Below, one piece after another: positions 1-9,269 of a DNA stretch of 64,000 nucleotides; within the stretch, counting starts at the first letter, position 1, and every line of letters starts with the position of its first letter. The position numbers were made by a program, and so were the translations under genes. Source of the DNA: Bacteroidales bacterium (lineage in GTDB: Bacteria > Bacteroidota > Bacteroidia > Bacteroidales > VadinHA17). The notes under the pieces were generated by a model. That model was given only the letters and a program-made list of their open reading frames with translations. It was not told the origin of the DNA and made no database searches. The DNA is taken from the NCBI GenBank assembly GCA_016715075.1, contig JADKBK010000004.1, positions 62,001 through 126,000 of the forward strand, given 5' to 3'.

Positions 1-1
1 A

Positions 2-85
2 GATGGAGGTCTTGTTCGTGCGATAGGATTACGGCTGATAAAGATCATTAACAGAAAAGCTTTTGATAAGATTGCCAGGTCGTAA
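2..85 (+). CDS. C-terminal tail of an upstream gene (partial)
   Basis: An open frame runs in from the left edge for 27 codons and stops at TAA 83-85. The tail is basic and amphipathic, with residues such as GLRLIKIINRKAFDKIARS, which looks like a normal protein C-terminus. The family cannot be told from so short a piece. It lies 60 bp upstream of the asparagine-synthetase-like gene on the same strand, so it is probably part of the same polysaccharide gene set. The other two plus frames are closed early here. Confidence 0.45.
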   Translation, partial: DGGLVRAIGLRLIKIINRKAFDKIARS

Positions 86-145
86 TGGTAATTATCATAT
101 AGTCAAATTTATAAATAACTTTTTGAATCAACTCATATTGCGCTC

Positions 146-2017
146 ATGTCAGATAAAAACAGATTAAAATCAAAATCTATCTATGGACTATTCAATTCAT
201 CATCTTCAATTGATGAGGTTCTGAAAAATGGAAACAAAGGTGATATTCATCTCAGGAATATCTGTCATAATGGTTATCAGATTGCAGCAGGGCCTGTGAA
301 AAATTTATTTGTTTCTGAAAAGATTTATAATTCTGAAGAGATCCGGCAACATTTGAATTATCTGTCCGGAAATACCGCGGACCTTATACTTGAGTTAATC
401 AATCGTGAGGGTGTTTCAGGTTGTCGGCGTTTGAATGGAAAATTTACAATCATTCTGTGTGAGAATGAAAAAACTACAATAATCAGAGATCGCAATGGTG
501 AAGGACCAATGGTCTATTTTACTAATGATTTTTATACTGATTCCTACAGCGGATTAAATGATTTTAAAAACTTCAGTGCAGAACCGGATATGACTGGCAT
601 AACGACTTTCCTGAAAATTGGTTATATACCTGCACCTTTGACTTCTTTAAAAGGAGTAAGTAAAGTTCCTGCAGGTGCGATCCTTTATCATACCAGGGAT
701 GGCTTTCATTACGGGAAACTCTTTGATTTTGAAGAGATAATTAAAAGCGATCGTAAGTCTGTTTCATTGCCGGAAGCAGTTGAAACCTACAGTGATCTTT
801 TAAAAAAATCTCTTAAGCGAAGGATTGGTGATGCTGAGACAGTAGGCGTTTTACTGAGCGGGGGATACGATTCAGGCGGAAATATTGCCATGTCCCGACT
901 GGTTCATTCAGGCAAGATCAAAACCTATTCGATAGGTTTTAAGGATAATCCGGCTTCAGAGCTTCCATATGCAAAGTTGATGGCCGATCAGTATGGAGCA
1001 GAGCATCATGAATATTTAATGGATGGGACAGAAATTGAATTCCTGCCTGATATCATTGATGCATTAGGTGATCCATTTTCGGAATCAGGATTTATGCTCA
1101 ACTATACTGTAATGAAAATGGTTGGTTCTGAAAATTTGCCTGTCTCAATAGGAGGTGATGGAAATGACCAATATTTTGGTGCAGGAATACGTGAAACGGC
1201 GCTCCATTATAAAATGCATAAATACGGGCTGGCTCCTTTTGCTAAATTGTTTGATAATCTGAGCGATAATAGACTGTTTGACAATGATAATATTGCATTC
1301 AGGGTACATTTTCAGAACCAGAAAATTTTGAGGGTAATGGAGCCTGAGACCTTTGGGTTTCATGATTTCCAGCTAAAGAAGATGTTCAGATTAAATAAGA
1401 TAATTCCTCATAGTTATCTGTCACTTATTCCTGAAAAATTCAGCAGCTATGAAGAGCTCTTTCTTCAGCGTAATTATTATCTCCATCTTCAGCATTCAGT
1501 TAATGAGGTTATACTTTTCAAGGCATCACGTATGTCAGAGTTTTTCAATGTTAATCTTGCTTTTTCATATACCGATCTTGATATATATCATTTTCTTCAG
1601 CAGCTTCCTGTTAATATGAGAGCTAAAGGCTCAGTTGAAGAATGTTTGAAAGGAAAAGGTGTTGCAAAGTATATCCATAAGGTACTTGTTAAACCCATGT
1701 TGCCTGATAGCGTTACTAACCGGCCAAAGCAGGGAGGTTTTTCACCATTGGAAATATTTTTTAATACCAAAGAACGTCGCAGCTCCATTTACCGGTATAT
1801 CAGGAAATCGGCATGGGCGGCAACTCTGAATAAAAATAGTTTTCTCGATGATTTTTTCCGTCAATATGAATCACTCGCATCAGGAAAATCATACTGGTTT
1901 TGGTATAAACAGGTCAAATCAAACCAATTGATTAATCTTCTGATCATTACTCTATGGTGGGACAGGGTTATCGGGGATAAAAAATATGACACGCTGTCAG
2001 ACTATATTAAGGAATAA
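146..2017 (+). CDS. asparagine-synthetase-like amidotransferase without glutaminase cysteine
   Basis: The 623-residue protein has the two-part layout of class-B asparagine synthetases. The N-terminal third resembles a class II glutamine amidotransferase domain, but residue 2 is Ser, not the catalytic Cys, so glutamine hydrolysis should be lost. The C-terminal part has the ATP-pyrophosphatase loop SGGYDS at residues 238-243 and later synthetase-domain sequence such as IGGDGNDQYF. Known members activate a carboxylate by adenylation and transfer ammonia. Here the substrate is unknown and may be a sugar acid or a residue on a glycan. The gene stops 3 bp before the next membrane protein, so the two are probably cotranscribed. 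A complete, Cys2-containing AsnB lies at 58143-60110. Family assignment is firm; the reaction is inferred. Confidence 0.85.
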   Translation: MSDKNRLKSKSIYGLFNSSSSIDEVLKNGNKGDIHLRNICHNGYQIAAGPVKNLFVSEKIYNSEEIRQHLNYLSGNTADLILELINREGVSGCRRLNGKFTIILCENEKTTIIRDRNGEGPMVYFTNDFYTDSYSGLNDFKNFSAEPDMTGITTFLKIGYIPAPLTSLKGVSKVPAGAILYHTRDGFHYGKLFDFEEIIKSDRKSVSLPEAVETYSDLLKKSLKRRIGDAETVGVLLSGGYDSGGNIAMSRLVHSGKIKTYSIGFKDNPASELPYAKLMADQYGAEHHEYLMDGTEIEFLPDIIDALGDPFSESGFMLNYTVMKMVGSENLPVSIGGDGNDQYFGAGIRETALHYKMHKYGLAPFAKLFDNLSDNRLFDNDNIAFRVHFQNQKILRVMEPETFGFHDFQLKKMFRLNKIIPHSYLSLIPEKFSSYEELFLQRNYYLHLQHSVNEVILFKASRMSEFFNVNLAFSYTDLDIYHFLQQLPVNMRAKGSVEECLKGKGVAKYIHKVLVKPMLPDSVTNRPKQGGFSPLEIFFNTKERRSSIYRYIRKSAWAATLNKNSFLDDFFRQYESLASGKSYWFWYKQVKSNQLINLLIITLWWDRVIGDKKYDTLSDYIKE

Positions 2018-2020
2018 TTT

Positions 2021-3491
2021 ATGTCAGTCCAGGTAAATCCGTTCGAAACCGTAACAGGTTCAGACAGGGTGCAGACACCTGGTTCTGTTGCTATAATACT
2101 TTGCCTCGTTTCAATATCGGCATGGCTGATATACAGAATGGGAATTGTCGGAGGTCTCGCATTTATCGTCCTCCCGTTTATTGCTGTTTTTATCTATTTT
2201 TTATTCGTTTACCCTATTCTCGGTCTTTATACTACTCTTGGATACTCTTTTATCGTACTCGGTTTGGGAAAGTATATATCAGGAATACCCCTTGGTACCT
2301 TACTGGACGGCATTCTGCTATTGACTTATATTGCGCTTTTCTTCAATAAATTCAGGGAAAGGGTTGATTTTACCCCGGCAAGAAAAGATATCACTTTCCT
2401 GTCTGCTTTGTGGTTTGGCTATACAATTTTTGAGTTCTTTAATCCTGAAGCAAGCAGTACTTCTGCCTGGTTCTCAGGAAGGGGTGTGTCGTTTTATATG
2501 ATGATGACTGTACCGCTCACCCTGTTATTTATTGACTCAAATAAAAAGTTAAATGTGTTTTTATTCGTTTGGGGAATCCTGTCATTGCTGGCTACCTTCA
2601 AAGGAGTGATGCAACATTTCTGGGGAGTCGATCAATGGGAAAGAGCATGGCTAAATGAAGGAAATTACAAGACACATATTTTATTCGGAAGGCTGAGAAG
2701 TTTTTCATTTATGAGTGATGCCGGGCAATTTGGTGCCAACCAGGCCTATTCGGCGATAGTGGCATTCATCGTTTCCATGGCATTTAAAGATTTACGTAAA
2801 AAAGCTTTTCTTCCTTTTCGTGGCAGTAGCAGGTTTATACGGAATGGTATTATCAGGAACCAGGGGAGCATTGAGTGTGCCAATTGCCGGACTGGCAGTC
2901 TTTTTTGTTCTGAGGAAAAACGTCAGAGTACTTATTACCGGGGGCCTGGTGTTAATGTCTGTATTCGTCTTCTTCAAATTCACCAATATCGGTCAGGGAA
3001 ATCCGCAAATCCGACGAATGAGAACAGCGTTCGATCCAAATGATGCTTCACTGATGGTGAGGCTGGATAACCAGCGCAAACTTAAAGCTTACCTGGCAAC
3101 CCGTCCATTTGGAGGTGGTATAGGACATGCAGGCGTCAAAGCACAACGCTTTTTACCAAATGCATTCCTGTCAAATGTACCGACTGATAGCGGATATGTG
3201 CTCGTCTGGGCTGAACTCGGTATTGTCGGATTGCTTCTTTTGCTCTTTATCCTTTTCTATGTTATGATAAAATCAGGTTTCAAAATAATGTTCAGGATCA
3301 GGGATCCTGCCCTTAAGCTTAAATTGTCAGCACTTGTTGCAGGTATGTCGGGAATCATGGTTGCAAATTACGGGAATGCAGTTCTGAGTCAGATGCCGAC
3401 TAATGTTCTGATCTATATGTCAATGGCAATATTAATGAATACCTCTGTCTTTGATTTAGGTGCAAGAGATATTGAAACAGCTAAAATTTAA
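2021..3491 (+). CDS. O-antigen ligase/polymerase-like membrane protein, frame broken at a 6-A run
   Basis: A polytopic membrane protein of about 489 residues is split between two frames. The first frame (from ATG 2021) gives the N-terminal membrane segments up to the residues FKDLRKK. The second frame carries on with LFFLFVAVAGLYGMVLSGTRGA and ends at 3491. Dropping one A from the run at 2798-2803 joins them exactly. The motif SGTRGA and the later loop and membrane segments are typical of the O-antigen ligase / Wzy / ExoQ superfamily, which polymerises or transfers lipid-linked glycans at the periplasmic face. It starts 3 bp after the asparagine-synthetase-like gene. The required change is a +1 skip, so a dnaX-type -1 slippage does not explain it. 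Either an assembly error or a real frameshift is possible. Confidence 0.75.
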
Positions 3492-3532
3492 AACCATTCA
3501 CTGCTTTAAAAAAGATGATAGTAAAAAATAAA

Positions 3533-4567
3533 ATGAAAAAAATATTAGTCACCGGAGGTACCGGATTCATTGGTTCACACACAGTCGTTGAACTTCAGCA
3601 GAACGGCTGTGAAGTGATTATTGTTGATAATCTTTTCAATTCATCTGCTGATGTGCTGGAAAAGATCGGAATAATTACCGGGATTATTCCTGCATTTGAA
3701 CAATTCGACCTAGCTGATCCTGCTCCGACTGCCGGTTTCTTTTCACGTCACAGTGATATTGATGGCATAATTCACTTTGCTGCCTTCAAAGCAGTTGGTG
3801 AGTCAATGTCAAAACCATTGGGATATTACAGGAATAATGTCGGATCCCTTCTCAATATCCATGAAGGAATGAAAAAGAACGGCATCAGGGATATAGTTTT
3901 CAGCTCTTCCTGTACTGTGTATGGGCAACCCGATATCTTGCCTGTTACAGAAACCGCACCTATTAAGCCTGCCTGGTCACCTTATGGAAATACCAAGCAG
4001 ATGTGCGAGGATATTCTGAGATTTACGACAGCCTCGCTTCCCGTTCGAGCTATAGCTCTCCGGTATTTCAATCCAATAGGAGCACATGATTCGGCGCTTA
4101 TAGGTGAATTGCCATTGGGTGTTCCGAATAATCTGGTTCCTTTTATAACCCAGACTGCAATAGGTTTACGCCAGTGCCTGAAAGTTTTTGGAAATGACTA
4201 TGATACCACTGATGGCACTGCAATACGTGATTATATTCATGTTGTTGATATTGCCAGGGCACACGTTGTTGCTATTGAACGAATGATGGATGAAAAAGGC
4301 AAATCTCCGCTGGAAGTTTTCAACCTCGGTACCGGAAAAGGTTTTACTGTCCTTGAAATAATACAATCGTTTGAACGGGTAAGCGGTGTAAAATTGAATT
4401 ATGAGATCGTTGACCGCAGGCCCGGTGATGTGGAAAAAGTGTGGGCTGATACCAGTCTGGCAAACACCGAACTTGGATGGAAGGCGGAAAAAGAAATTGA
4501 TGAAATGATGTTATCCGCATGGAAATGGGAAAAAGCATTGTCATCAAACAGAGTAAACGGTAAGTAG
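3533..4567 (+). CDS. galE: UDP-glucose 4-epimerase
   Basis: Extended short-chain dehydrogenase/reductase of 344 residues. It begins with the NAD-binding glycine motif GGTGFIGSHT and has the catalytic pair Tyr151 and Lys155 in SPYGNTK, after the SSSCTVYG serine motif. Family members interconvert UDP-glucose and UDP-galactose in the cytoplasm, using bound NAD. The length matches GalE (about 338). ATG 3533 is preferred over the upstream in-frame ATG at 3515 because GalE proteins begin a few residues before the glycine motif. The neighbours are glycan membrane and glycosyltransferase genes on the same strand, so it likely supplies UDP-Gal, or UDP-GalNAc if it is dual-specific, for this polysaccharide. 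Confidence 0.93.
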   Translation: MKKILVTGGTGFIGSHTVVELQQNGCEVIIVDNLFNSSADVLEKIGIITGIIPAFEQFDLADPAPTAGFFSRHSDIDGIIHFAAFKAVGESMSKPLGYYRNNVGSLLNIHEGMKKNGIRDIVFSSSCTVYGQPDILPVTETAPIKPAWSPYGNTKQMCEDILRFTTASLPVRAIALRYFNPIGAHDSALIGELPLGVPNNLVPFITQTAIGLRQCLKVFGNDYDTTDGTAIRDYIHVVDIARAHVVAIERMMDEKGKSPLEVFNLGTGKGFTVLEIIQSFERVSGVKLNYEIVDRRPGDVEKVWADTSLANTELGWKAEKEIDEMMLSAWKWEKALSSNRVNGK

Positions 4568-4597
4568 GAATTATATCAAATAATTAAGAATACTATA

Positions 4598-5788
4598 ATG
4601 GAAGGCAGAGATTTTATTATTACAGGACTCCAGTCATGGGATATTCCAATAGGGTCCAATGCTATTGATATTGCCAGGGAAATTTCAGCCAATAACAGAG
4701 TATTATATGTTAACAGTGCAATTGACATTATGACGCTCTACCGTAATAAGCCCACTCCGGAAACAAAAAGCCGTTTGGAAGTTCTGAAGAAACAAAGAGA
4801 ACCACTGCGAAAAATTTCAGATACGCTATGGGTATTGGATTTTCCTTTCTGGATCTGGTCGGTTAATGAATTGCCTGATGGCTTTCTTTTTGATTTTATC
4901 AATAAGATCAATAACAGGAAAACATTCAACTACATTAAAAAGACTGCAGGAGAACTCCAATTCAGGGATCCGGTGCATTTCAACGACAACGATATTTACA
5001 GAAGTTTTTACGGGAAGGAATTTCTGAAGCCAGCTCTTTCTGTGTATTACAGGAGAGACAACCTTAGTCCCATGGGATATTGGAAGAAGCATGCAGAAAG
5101 ACTCGAACCACTGCTGATTCAAAAAAGTGATGTTGTCGTCTGCAACTCACCGCAGCTGGCTGATTTTGCACGCACATATAATCCAAGGAGTTATGATGTG
5201 GGACAGGGGGTAGACCTCTCCGCATATAATACAGCTCTGGAATTTAAAACTCCTGAGAATGTTGAACGGATACCAGCTCCCAGGATAGGCTACATCGGTG
5301 ATATAAACAGCCTTCGCCTGGATGCCGACCTGATATTTGAACTCGCAAAAAGCAAACCTGATTATTCATTCATAATGATAGGTAATGAGGATAACCTGTT
5401 TGCATCGCATGCCCTTCACTCACTGAAAAATGTTCACTTTCTTGGAAGTATACCTAAAAAAATGGTTCCTGCATATATGTCATCACTTAATGTATGTCTG
5501 AATCCTCAGCTGGTCAACGAAATAACTATCGGGAATTACCCCAGGAAAGTAGATGAATATCTTGCAATGGGAAAGCCGGTTATAGCTACAAAAACCGGCA
5601 CTATGGAGCTCTTCAGGGAGCATGCTTACCTGTGTTCATCACTCGCCGAATACCAGGACGCAGTTGAGAGAGCCCTGATGGAAGAGAGTCCTGAGGGAAG
5701 AAGAGAACGGATCCTTTTTGCTCAGTCGCATACATGGGAAAACAACGTTGCCAACATATACAAATACATCCGGGAATTTTTAACCTAA
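4598..5788 (+). CDS. glycosyltransferase, TuaH-like GT-B family
   Basis: A 396-residue cytoplasmic glycosyltransferase with the GT-B layout. The N-terminal part (DIPIGSNAIDIAREI) and the C-terminal nucleotide-binding part (RIGYIGDIN, then PRKVDEYLAMGKPVIATKTG) resemble teichuronic-acid-type transferases such as TuaH. No signal peptide or membrane segment is evident. The KVDEYLAMGKPV stretch corresponds to the donor-binding segment that carries the E-x7-E motif in related enzymes. Donor and acceptor cannot be read from the sequence. It lies between galE and the phosphoribosyltransferase fusion in a tight plus-strand run, so it probably adds one sugar of the repeating unit. Confidence 0.82.
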   Translation: MEGRDFIITGLQSWDIPIGSNAIDIAREISANNRVLYVNSAIDIMTLYRNKPTPETKSRLEVLKKQREPLRKISDTLWVLDFPFWIWSVNELPDGFLFDFINKINNRKTFNYIKKTAGELQFRDPVHFNDNDIYRSFYGKEFLKPALSVYYRRDNLSPMGYWKKHAERLEPLLIQKSDVVVCNSPQLADFARTYNPRSYDVGQGVDLSAYNTALEFKTPENVERIPAPRIGYIGDINSLRLDADLIFELAKSKPDYSFIMIGNEDNLFASHALHSLKNVHFLGSIPKKMVPAYMSSLNVCLNPQLVNEITIGNYPRKVDEYLAMGKPVIATKTGTMELFREHAYLCSSLAEYQDAVERALMEESPEGRRERILFAQSHTWENNVANIYKYIREFLT

Positions 5789-5799
5789 AATTGATTATC

Positions 5800-6762
5800 A
5801 TGTATTACAGGAATATAAACGATCTTAATAAAATTATCCTTAAACGTCTAAGCATAATTCCACGTGATTTCGACCTGATAGTCGGGATCCCCAGAAGTGG
5901 TATGCTCCCGGCAAATCTCCTGGCCCTGTACCTTAACAAGCCTTATACGGATATCAATTCCTTCCTGAACGGACATATATATAAATCTGGCGCCCGGTCA
6001 CAGTTTTTCGATATTAAAGACTTTAAAAAAATACTGGTGGTGGATGACAGTATTGCTTCTGGTGCTGCAATGGAAAAGTGCAAAGAGAGCTTTAAGGATC
6101 TCTCATCTGATTTTTCTGTCAGTTACTGTGCAATTTATGTGATACCCGGAAAAGAAAAGGCGGTTGACTACTATTTTGAAATAGTTCCCCTGCCGCGTTA
6201 TTTCCAATGGAATATTCTCAATCATACAACCCTTGAAAAGGCCTGTTTTGATATTGACGGAGTATTGTGCCTCGATCCCACATCAGAACAGAATGATGAC
6301 GGGGAGAAGTATACTGATTTTATTCTTAATGCCCCGCCTTTATTTATCCCAGGCAGCAAAATAGGAACAATTGTTACCTCACGCCTTGAAAAATACAGGA
6401 AAGAGACCGAATCATGGCTGAAGACCAATAACGTAAAATATAATGACCTTGTGATGCTCGATCTTCCGGATAAGGCAGCACGCCAGAAATCCAACAGCCA
6501 TGCAGAACACAAGGCAAAGACCTATATATCAAAGCCTTATGTGCTATTTGTGGAAAGCGACATTTCGCAGGCAGCTGAGATAAACCGGATTGCTAAAAAG
6601 CCGGTGCTGTGTACAGAAAATTTCGAGATGATCTTTGATTCTGAATCACTTCTTTATAATCTGAAGAGCGGTAAGCATTTTCCTTTTCTGAGAAAATATG
6701 CACTTAAGATCAGGAACAAGATCAGAGAATCAACAAAAGGCGGAAAACATACCAGAAAATGA
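5800..6762 (+). CDS. phosphoribosyltransferase-HAD hydrolase fusion
   Basis: A 320-residue protein with two recognisable domains. The N-terminal half is a type I phosphoribosyltransferase: a GIPRSGMLPA segment is followed by the PRPP-binding loop VVDDSIASG, with Asp82 and Asp83. The C-terminal half looks like a HAD-type hydrolase, with the nucleophile motif FDIDGVL (Asp151, Asp153) and a downstream TSR motif that could be HAD motif II. ATG 5800 is chosen because it opens directly into conserved sequence; an upstream in-frame start would overlap the preceding glycosyltransferase. The stop overlaps the next gene's ATG (ATGA), implying translational coupling to a glycosyltransferase. The substrate is unknown. 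PRPP-linked chemistry in a glycan locus could mean ribosyl-phosphate or nucleotide-sugar metabolism, but that is inference. Confidence 0.8.
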   Translation: MYYRNINDLNKIILKRLSIIPRDFDLIVGIPRSGMLPANLLALYLNKPYTDINSFLNGHIYKSGARSQFFDIKDFKKILVVDDSIASGAAMEKCKESFKDLSSDFSVSYCAIYVIPGKEKAVDYYFEIVPLPRYFQWNILNHTTLEKACFDIDGVLCLDPTSEQNDDGEKYTDFILNAPPLFIPGSKIGTIVTSRLEKYRKETESWLKTNNVKYNDLVMLDLPDKAARQKSNSHAEHKAKTYISKPYVLFVESDISQAAEINRIAKKPVLCTENFEMIFDSESLLYNLKSGKHFPFLRKYALKIRNKIRESTKGGKHTRK

Positions 6763-8078
6763 GTATAGATAAAATATATCTTGTCAATGCAATGCAGGTG
6801 GTGTTCCTTATCGCACTGGGTATTCCTGTCCTGTATATACTGCTTTTTTCTATTGCCGGCCTGTTTTACAAGCAGCCGGAGTATACTTTGAATGCCGGAT
6901 TGAGGAAAATTGCAGTTCTGATACCAGGATATAAAGAGGATGCAGTGATATGTGACGTGGCAAAACAATCACTCTCCCAAAATTACCCGCCAGAGCTGTA
7001 TGATGTTATAATTATTGCAGATTCATTTCTTCCTGAAACACTTCTCAGACTCCGTGAGCTCCCTGTTACCTTAATTGAAGTGCACTTCGATAAAAGCACC
7101 AAATCAAAAGCCCTGAATAAGGCTATGGAACAACTTACCGGAGCCTATGATATCGCTGTAGTTCTTGATGCCGATAATATTATGGCCACCGATTTCCTGA
7201 TGAAAATCAATGCGGCATTTGAGAAGAACTGGTTTGCACTGCAGGGACACAGGACTGCAAAAAACATGAATTCTTCACTCGCAATACTTGACGCAGCAAG
7301 TGAAGAGATTAATAACCATATTTTCAGGAAAGGACACAGGGTACTGGGACTCTCTTCTGCCATAATAGGTTCCGGGATGGCATTCAGGTATGATTACTTT
7401 AAAGACCTGATGTCAACAGTAAGGGCAATAGGAGGATTTGATAAAGAGATAGAGCTCAAGATGCTCAGGCAGGGTTGCAAAATCGAATATCTTGATGATG
7501 CCTTCGTATATGACGAGAAGGTACAAAAAGCGGAAGTCTTCAGTAACCAGAGGCGACGCTGGCTTTCTGCCCAGTTTTACTACTTCCGGAAGGATTTTCT
7601 CAGTTCCCTCAGAGATCTCTTGCTGAAAGGGAATATTGACTACTTTGACAAAGCTATTCAGTTTATACAGCCACCAAGGATATTGTTGCTTGGATCTGTA
7701 CTGCTGTTGGGTACCTTGTTTATTGTTGCCGGATTATTTATTGCTCACAGTCAGTTGCTGGTTATTTTATGGGTAATCCTTATCGCGGGATGCCTCTCTG
7801 CATTTTTCTTTTCAATACCACGCTCATTTTATAATTATAATACACTGCATGCATTATTAAGCCTCCCGGGAGGGATGATACTTATGCTTGGTTCATTGCT
7901 GAAAATCAGGGGAGCTAACAGGTCATTTATACATACAGTACATACGGAGGGCGCAGGGCAGGGCCAGGCTCAGGGCGGGGGAGGGCGGAGGGCAGAAGGC
8001 AGAGAGGGCGCAGGGGCTCAGGGCTCAGGGGGCAGGGCTCAGGGCGAAGGGCAAGAAGAGGAGGGTGAAGGGCAGTAG
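6759..8078 (+). CDS. membrane glycosyltransferase family 2, C-terminus extended into a G-rich tract
   Basis: A processive-type GT2 enzyme. It has an N-terminal membrane segment (about residues 8-30), the nucleotide-sugar motif VVLDADN, the acceptor motif QRRRW, and C-terminal membrane helices (about residues 300-385). Such enzymes polymerise or extend beta-linked sugars at the inner membrane. The natural end appears to be near HTVHTE. After that the frame runs into a low-complexity tract and adds about 47 residues rich in Gly, Ala, Arg, Glu and Gln, unlike any glycosyltransferase tail I know. The start overlaps the previous stop by ATGA. The core assignment is secure; the last 50 codons may be an artefact of tract growth over the old stop codon. 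Confidence 0.82.
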   Translation: MSIDKIYLVNAMQVVFLIALGIPVLYILLFSIAGLFYKQPEYTLNAGLRKIAVLIPGYKEDAVICDVAKQSLSQNYPPELYDVIIIADSFLPETLLRLRELPVTLIEVHFDKSTKSKALNKAMEQLTGAYDIAVVLDADNIMATDFLMKINAAFEKNWFALQGHRTAKNMNSSLAILDAASEEINNHIFRKGHRVLGLSSAIIGSGMAFRYDYFKDLMSTVRAIGGFDKEIELKMLRQGCKIEYLDDAFVYDEKVQKAEVFSNQRRRWLSAQFYYFRKDFLSSLRDLLLKGNIDYFDKAIQFIQPPRILLLGSVLLLGTLFIVAGLFIAHSQLLVILWVILIAGCLSAFFFSIPRSFYNYNTLHALLSLPGGMILMLGSLLKIRGANRSFIHTVHTEGAGQGQAQGGGGRRAEGREGAGAQGSGGRAQGEGQEEEGEGQ

Positions 8079-8100
8079 GCAGTAGGCTGAAGGGGAAGAG
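7948..8100 (+). repeat. G-rich low-complexity tract, possible G-quadruplex
   Basis: About 150 bp of imperfect short units of the type CAGGGC, GCAGGG and GAAGGGC. G is strongly enriched on the plus strand, in a window otherwise near 40% GC. Five or more runs of three or more G lie within 7951-7995, separated by short loops, which is a G-quadruplex-compatible arrangement. The tract overlaps the 3' end of the GT2 gene and ends 68 bp before the acyltransferase start. It is not a tandem array of one exact unit; it resembles an expanded, drifting simple repeat. The function, if any, is unknown. Confidence 0.7.
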
Positions 8101-8168
8101 TGACTTGTAAACCGGCTTAAGCGTTAAGGTCAATAATTTTAATGATATACATAATTAAATTTTAGAAA

Positions 8169-9224
8169 ATGAAACAGAACAGATTGGAACGGCTGGAGGC
8201 TTTGAGGGGATTTGCAGCTTTGTATGTTGTGTTTTTCCATGTTCTTCCGCAGAAGTTTTACCTGTTGGGCATAAACGTGGGATTCTTCTTCAGATTTGGT
8301 CCTGAGGCTGTAATTGTTTTTTTCGTCCTTTCCGGTTTTGTTATCAAATTTACATATGAAAAATCAAAGGATAAATCTTTCAGATATTACTTTGTTCGCC
8401 GTTTCATACGGTTATATGTTCCATTATTGTTTATCTTCTTACTTGGTTATCTTTTAAAATGTTATCATGAAGGAATTCTCTCATCACCCGAATGGCCAAG
8501 CCTTTTTGGGAACCTCTTCATGCTGCAGGATGTCATTTCCCAGAAACCAAATGTCATTTCACCCGCCTATATGGGTAATGGGGTGTTGTGGTCACTCTCT
8601 TATGAATGGTGGTTCTACATGATCTTCTTTTTTCTGGTCAGCAGAATAAAGAGTGATCAGCTGAACAAATGGGTGAATATCCTTACAATAACAGCAGCTG
8701 TTTCGTACATATTTTATCCTTTTATTGTAAACCGGCTTATGATGTATTTTGCTATCTGGTGGATTGGAGTAAGGTTTGCAGATACCTACCTGAAAAACGG
8801 GGAATATACCCTGAAGTCAATATTGCCCTATGGCTATGTACTTCTTGCAATTGCAGCAATTCTGGGTTTGAATCTTGCCATACATTTCTCATCAACAAAA
8901 ATTTATAGTTATCCCCTGGTGGCATACCCGTTCATTGAATTAAGACATTTTGTTTTTGCAATCATGGTAATGTTTGGTGCCGTAATCTGGAAAAAGCTGA
9001 ATTGGTATGGGTTTAATTTATTATTTGGCTATTTCAAATACCTGGCTCCATGTTCATATGTCATCTATATAGCGCATCACTACCTGGTTATTGAAGCCAC
9101 TTACCTTAAATTCATTAATAATAAGATCATAGAATACGGACTTTATATCGTCTTTCTGATTATTTTCTCATATACACTGGAAGTGTTGGTATATGGCAGG
9201 ATCAAGAAGCTCCTGATAGGTTAA
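8169..9224 (+). CDS. acyltransferase 3 family membrane protein (OafA-like)
   Basis: A 351-residue polytopic inner-membrane protein of the acyltransferase 3 family, which O-acetylates or O-acylates sugars of surface polysaccharides. The N-terminus RLEALRGFAALYVVFFH contains the conserved R and the catalytic-type His of the family. The next helix has FFVLSGFVI, then FVRRFIRLYVP and LWSLSYEWWFY, all typical. About ten hydrophobic segments follow. It stands between a GT2 and a GT1 gene in the plus-strand run, so the acceptor is probably the locus glycan. A second family member is at 43868-44863. Confidence 0.9.
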   Translation: MKQNRLERLEALRGFAALYVVFFHVLPQKFYLLGINVGFFFRFGPEAVIVFFVLSGFVIKFTYEKSKDKSFRYYFVRRFIRLYVPLLFIFLLGYLLKCYHEGILSSPEWPSLFGNLFMLQDVISQKPNVISPAYMGNGVLWSLSYEWWFYMIFFFLVSRIKSDQLNKWVNILTITAAVSYIFYPFIVNRLMMYFAIWWIGVRFADTYLKNGEYTLKSILPYGYVLLAIAAILGLNLAIHFSSTKIYSYPLVAYPFIELRHFVFAIMVMFGAVIWKKLNWYGFNLLFGYFKYLAPCSYVIYIAHHYLVIEATYLKFINNKIIEYGLYIVFLIIFSYTLEVLVYGRIKKLLIG

Positions 9225-9269
9225 TTGTAAAGAAGCAGATAAAGATGGGATTTAAACAATAAAGACTGA

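Noticed and set aside
2798..2804. Programmed -1 frameshift at an A-AAA-AAG motif
   Set aside because: Joining the two halves needs skipping one base (+1), while this motif supports -1 slippage.
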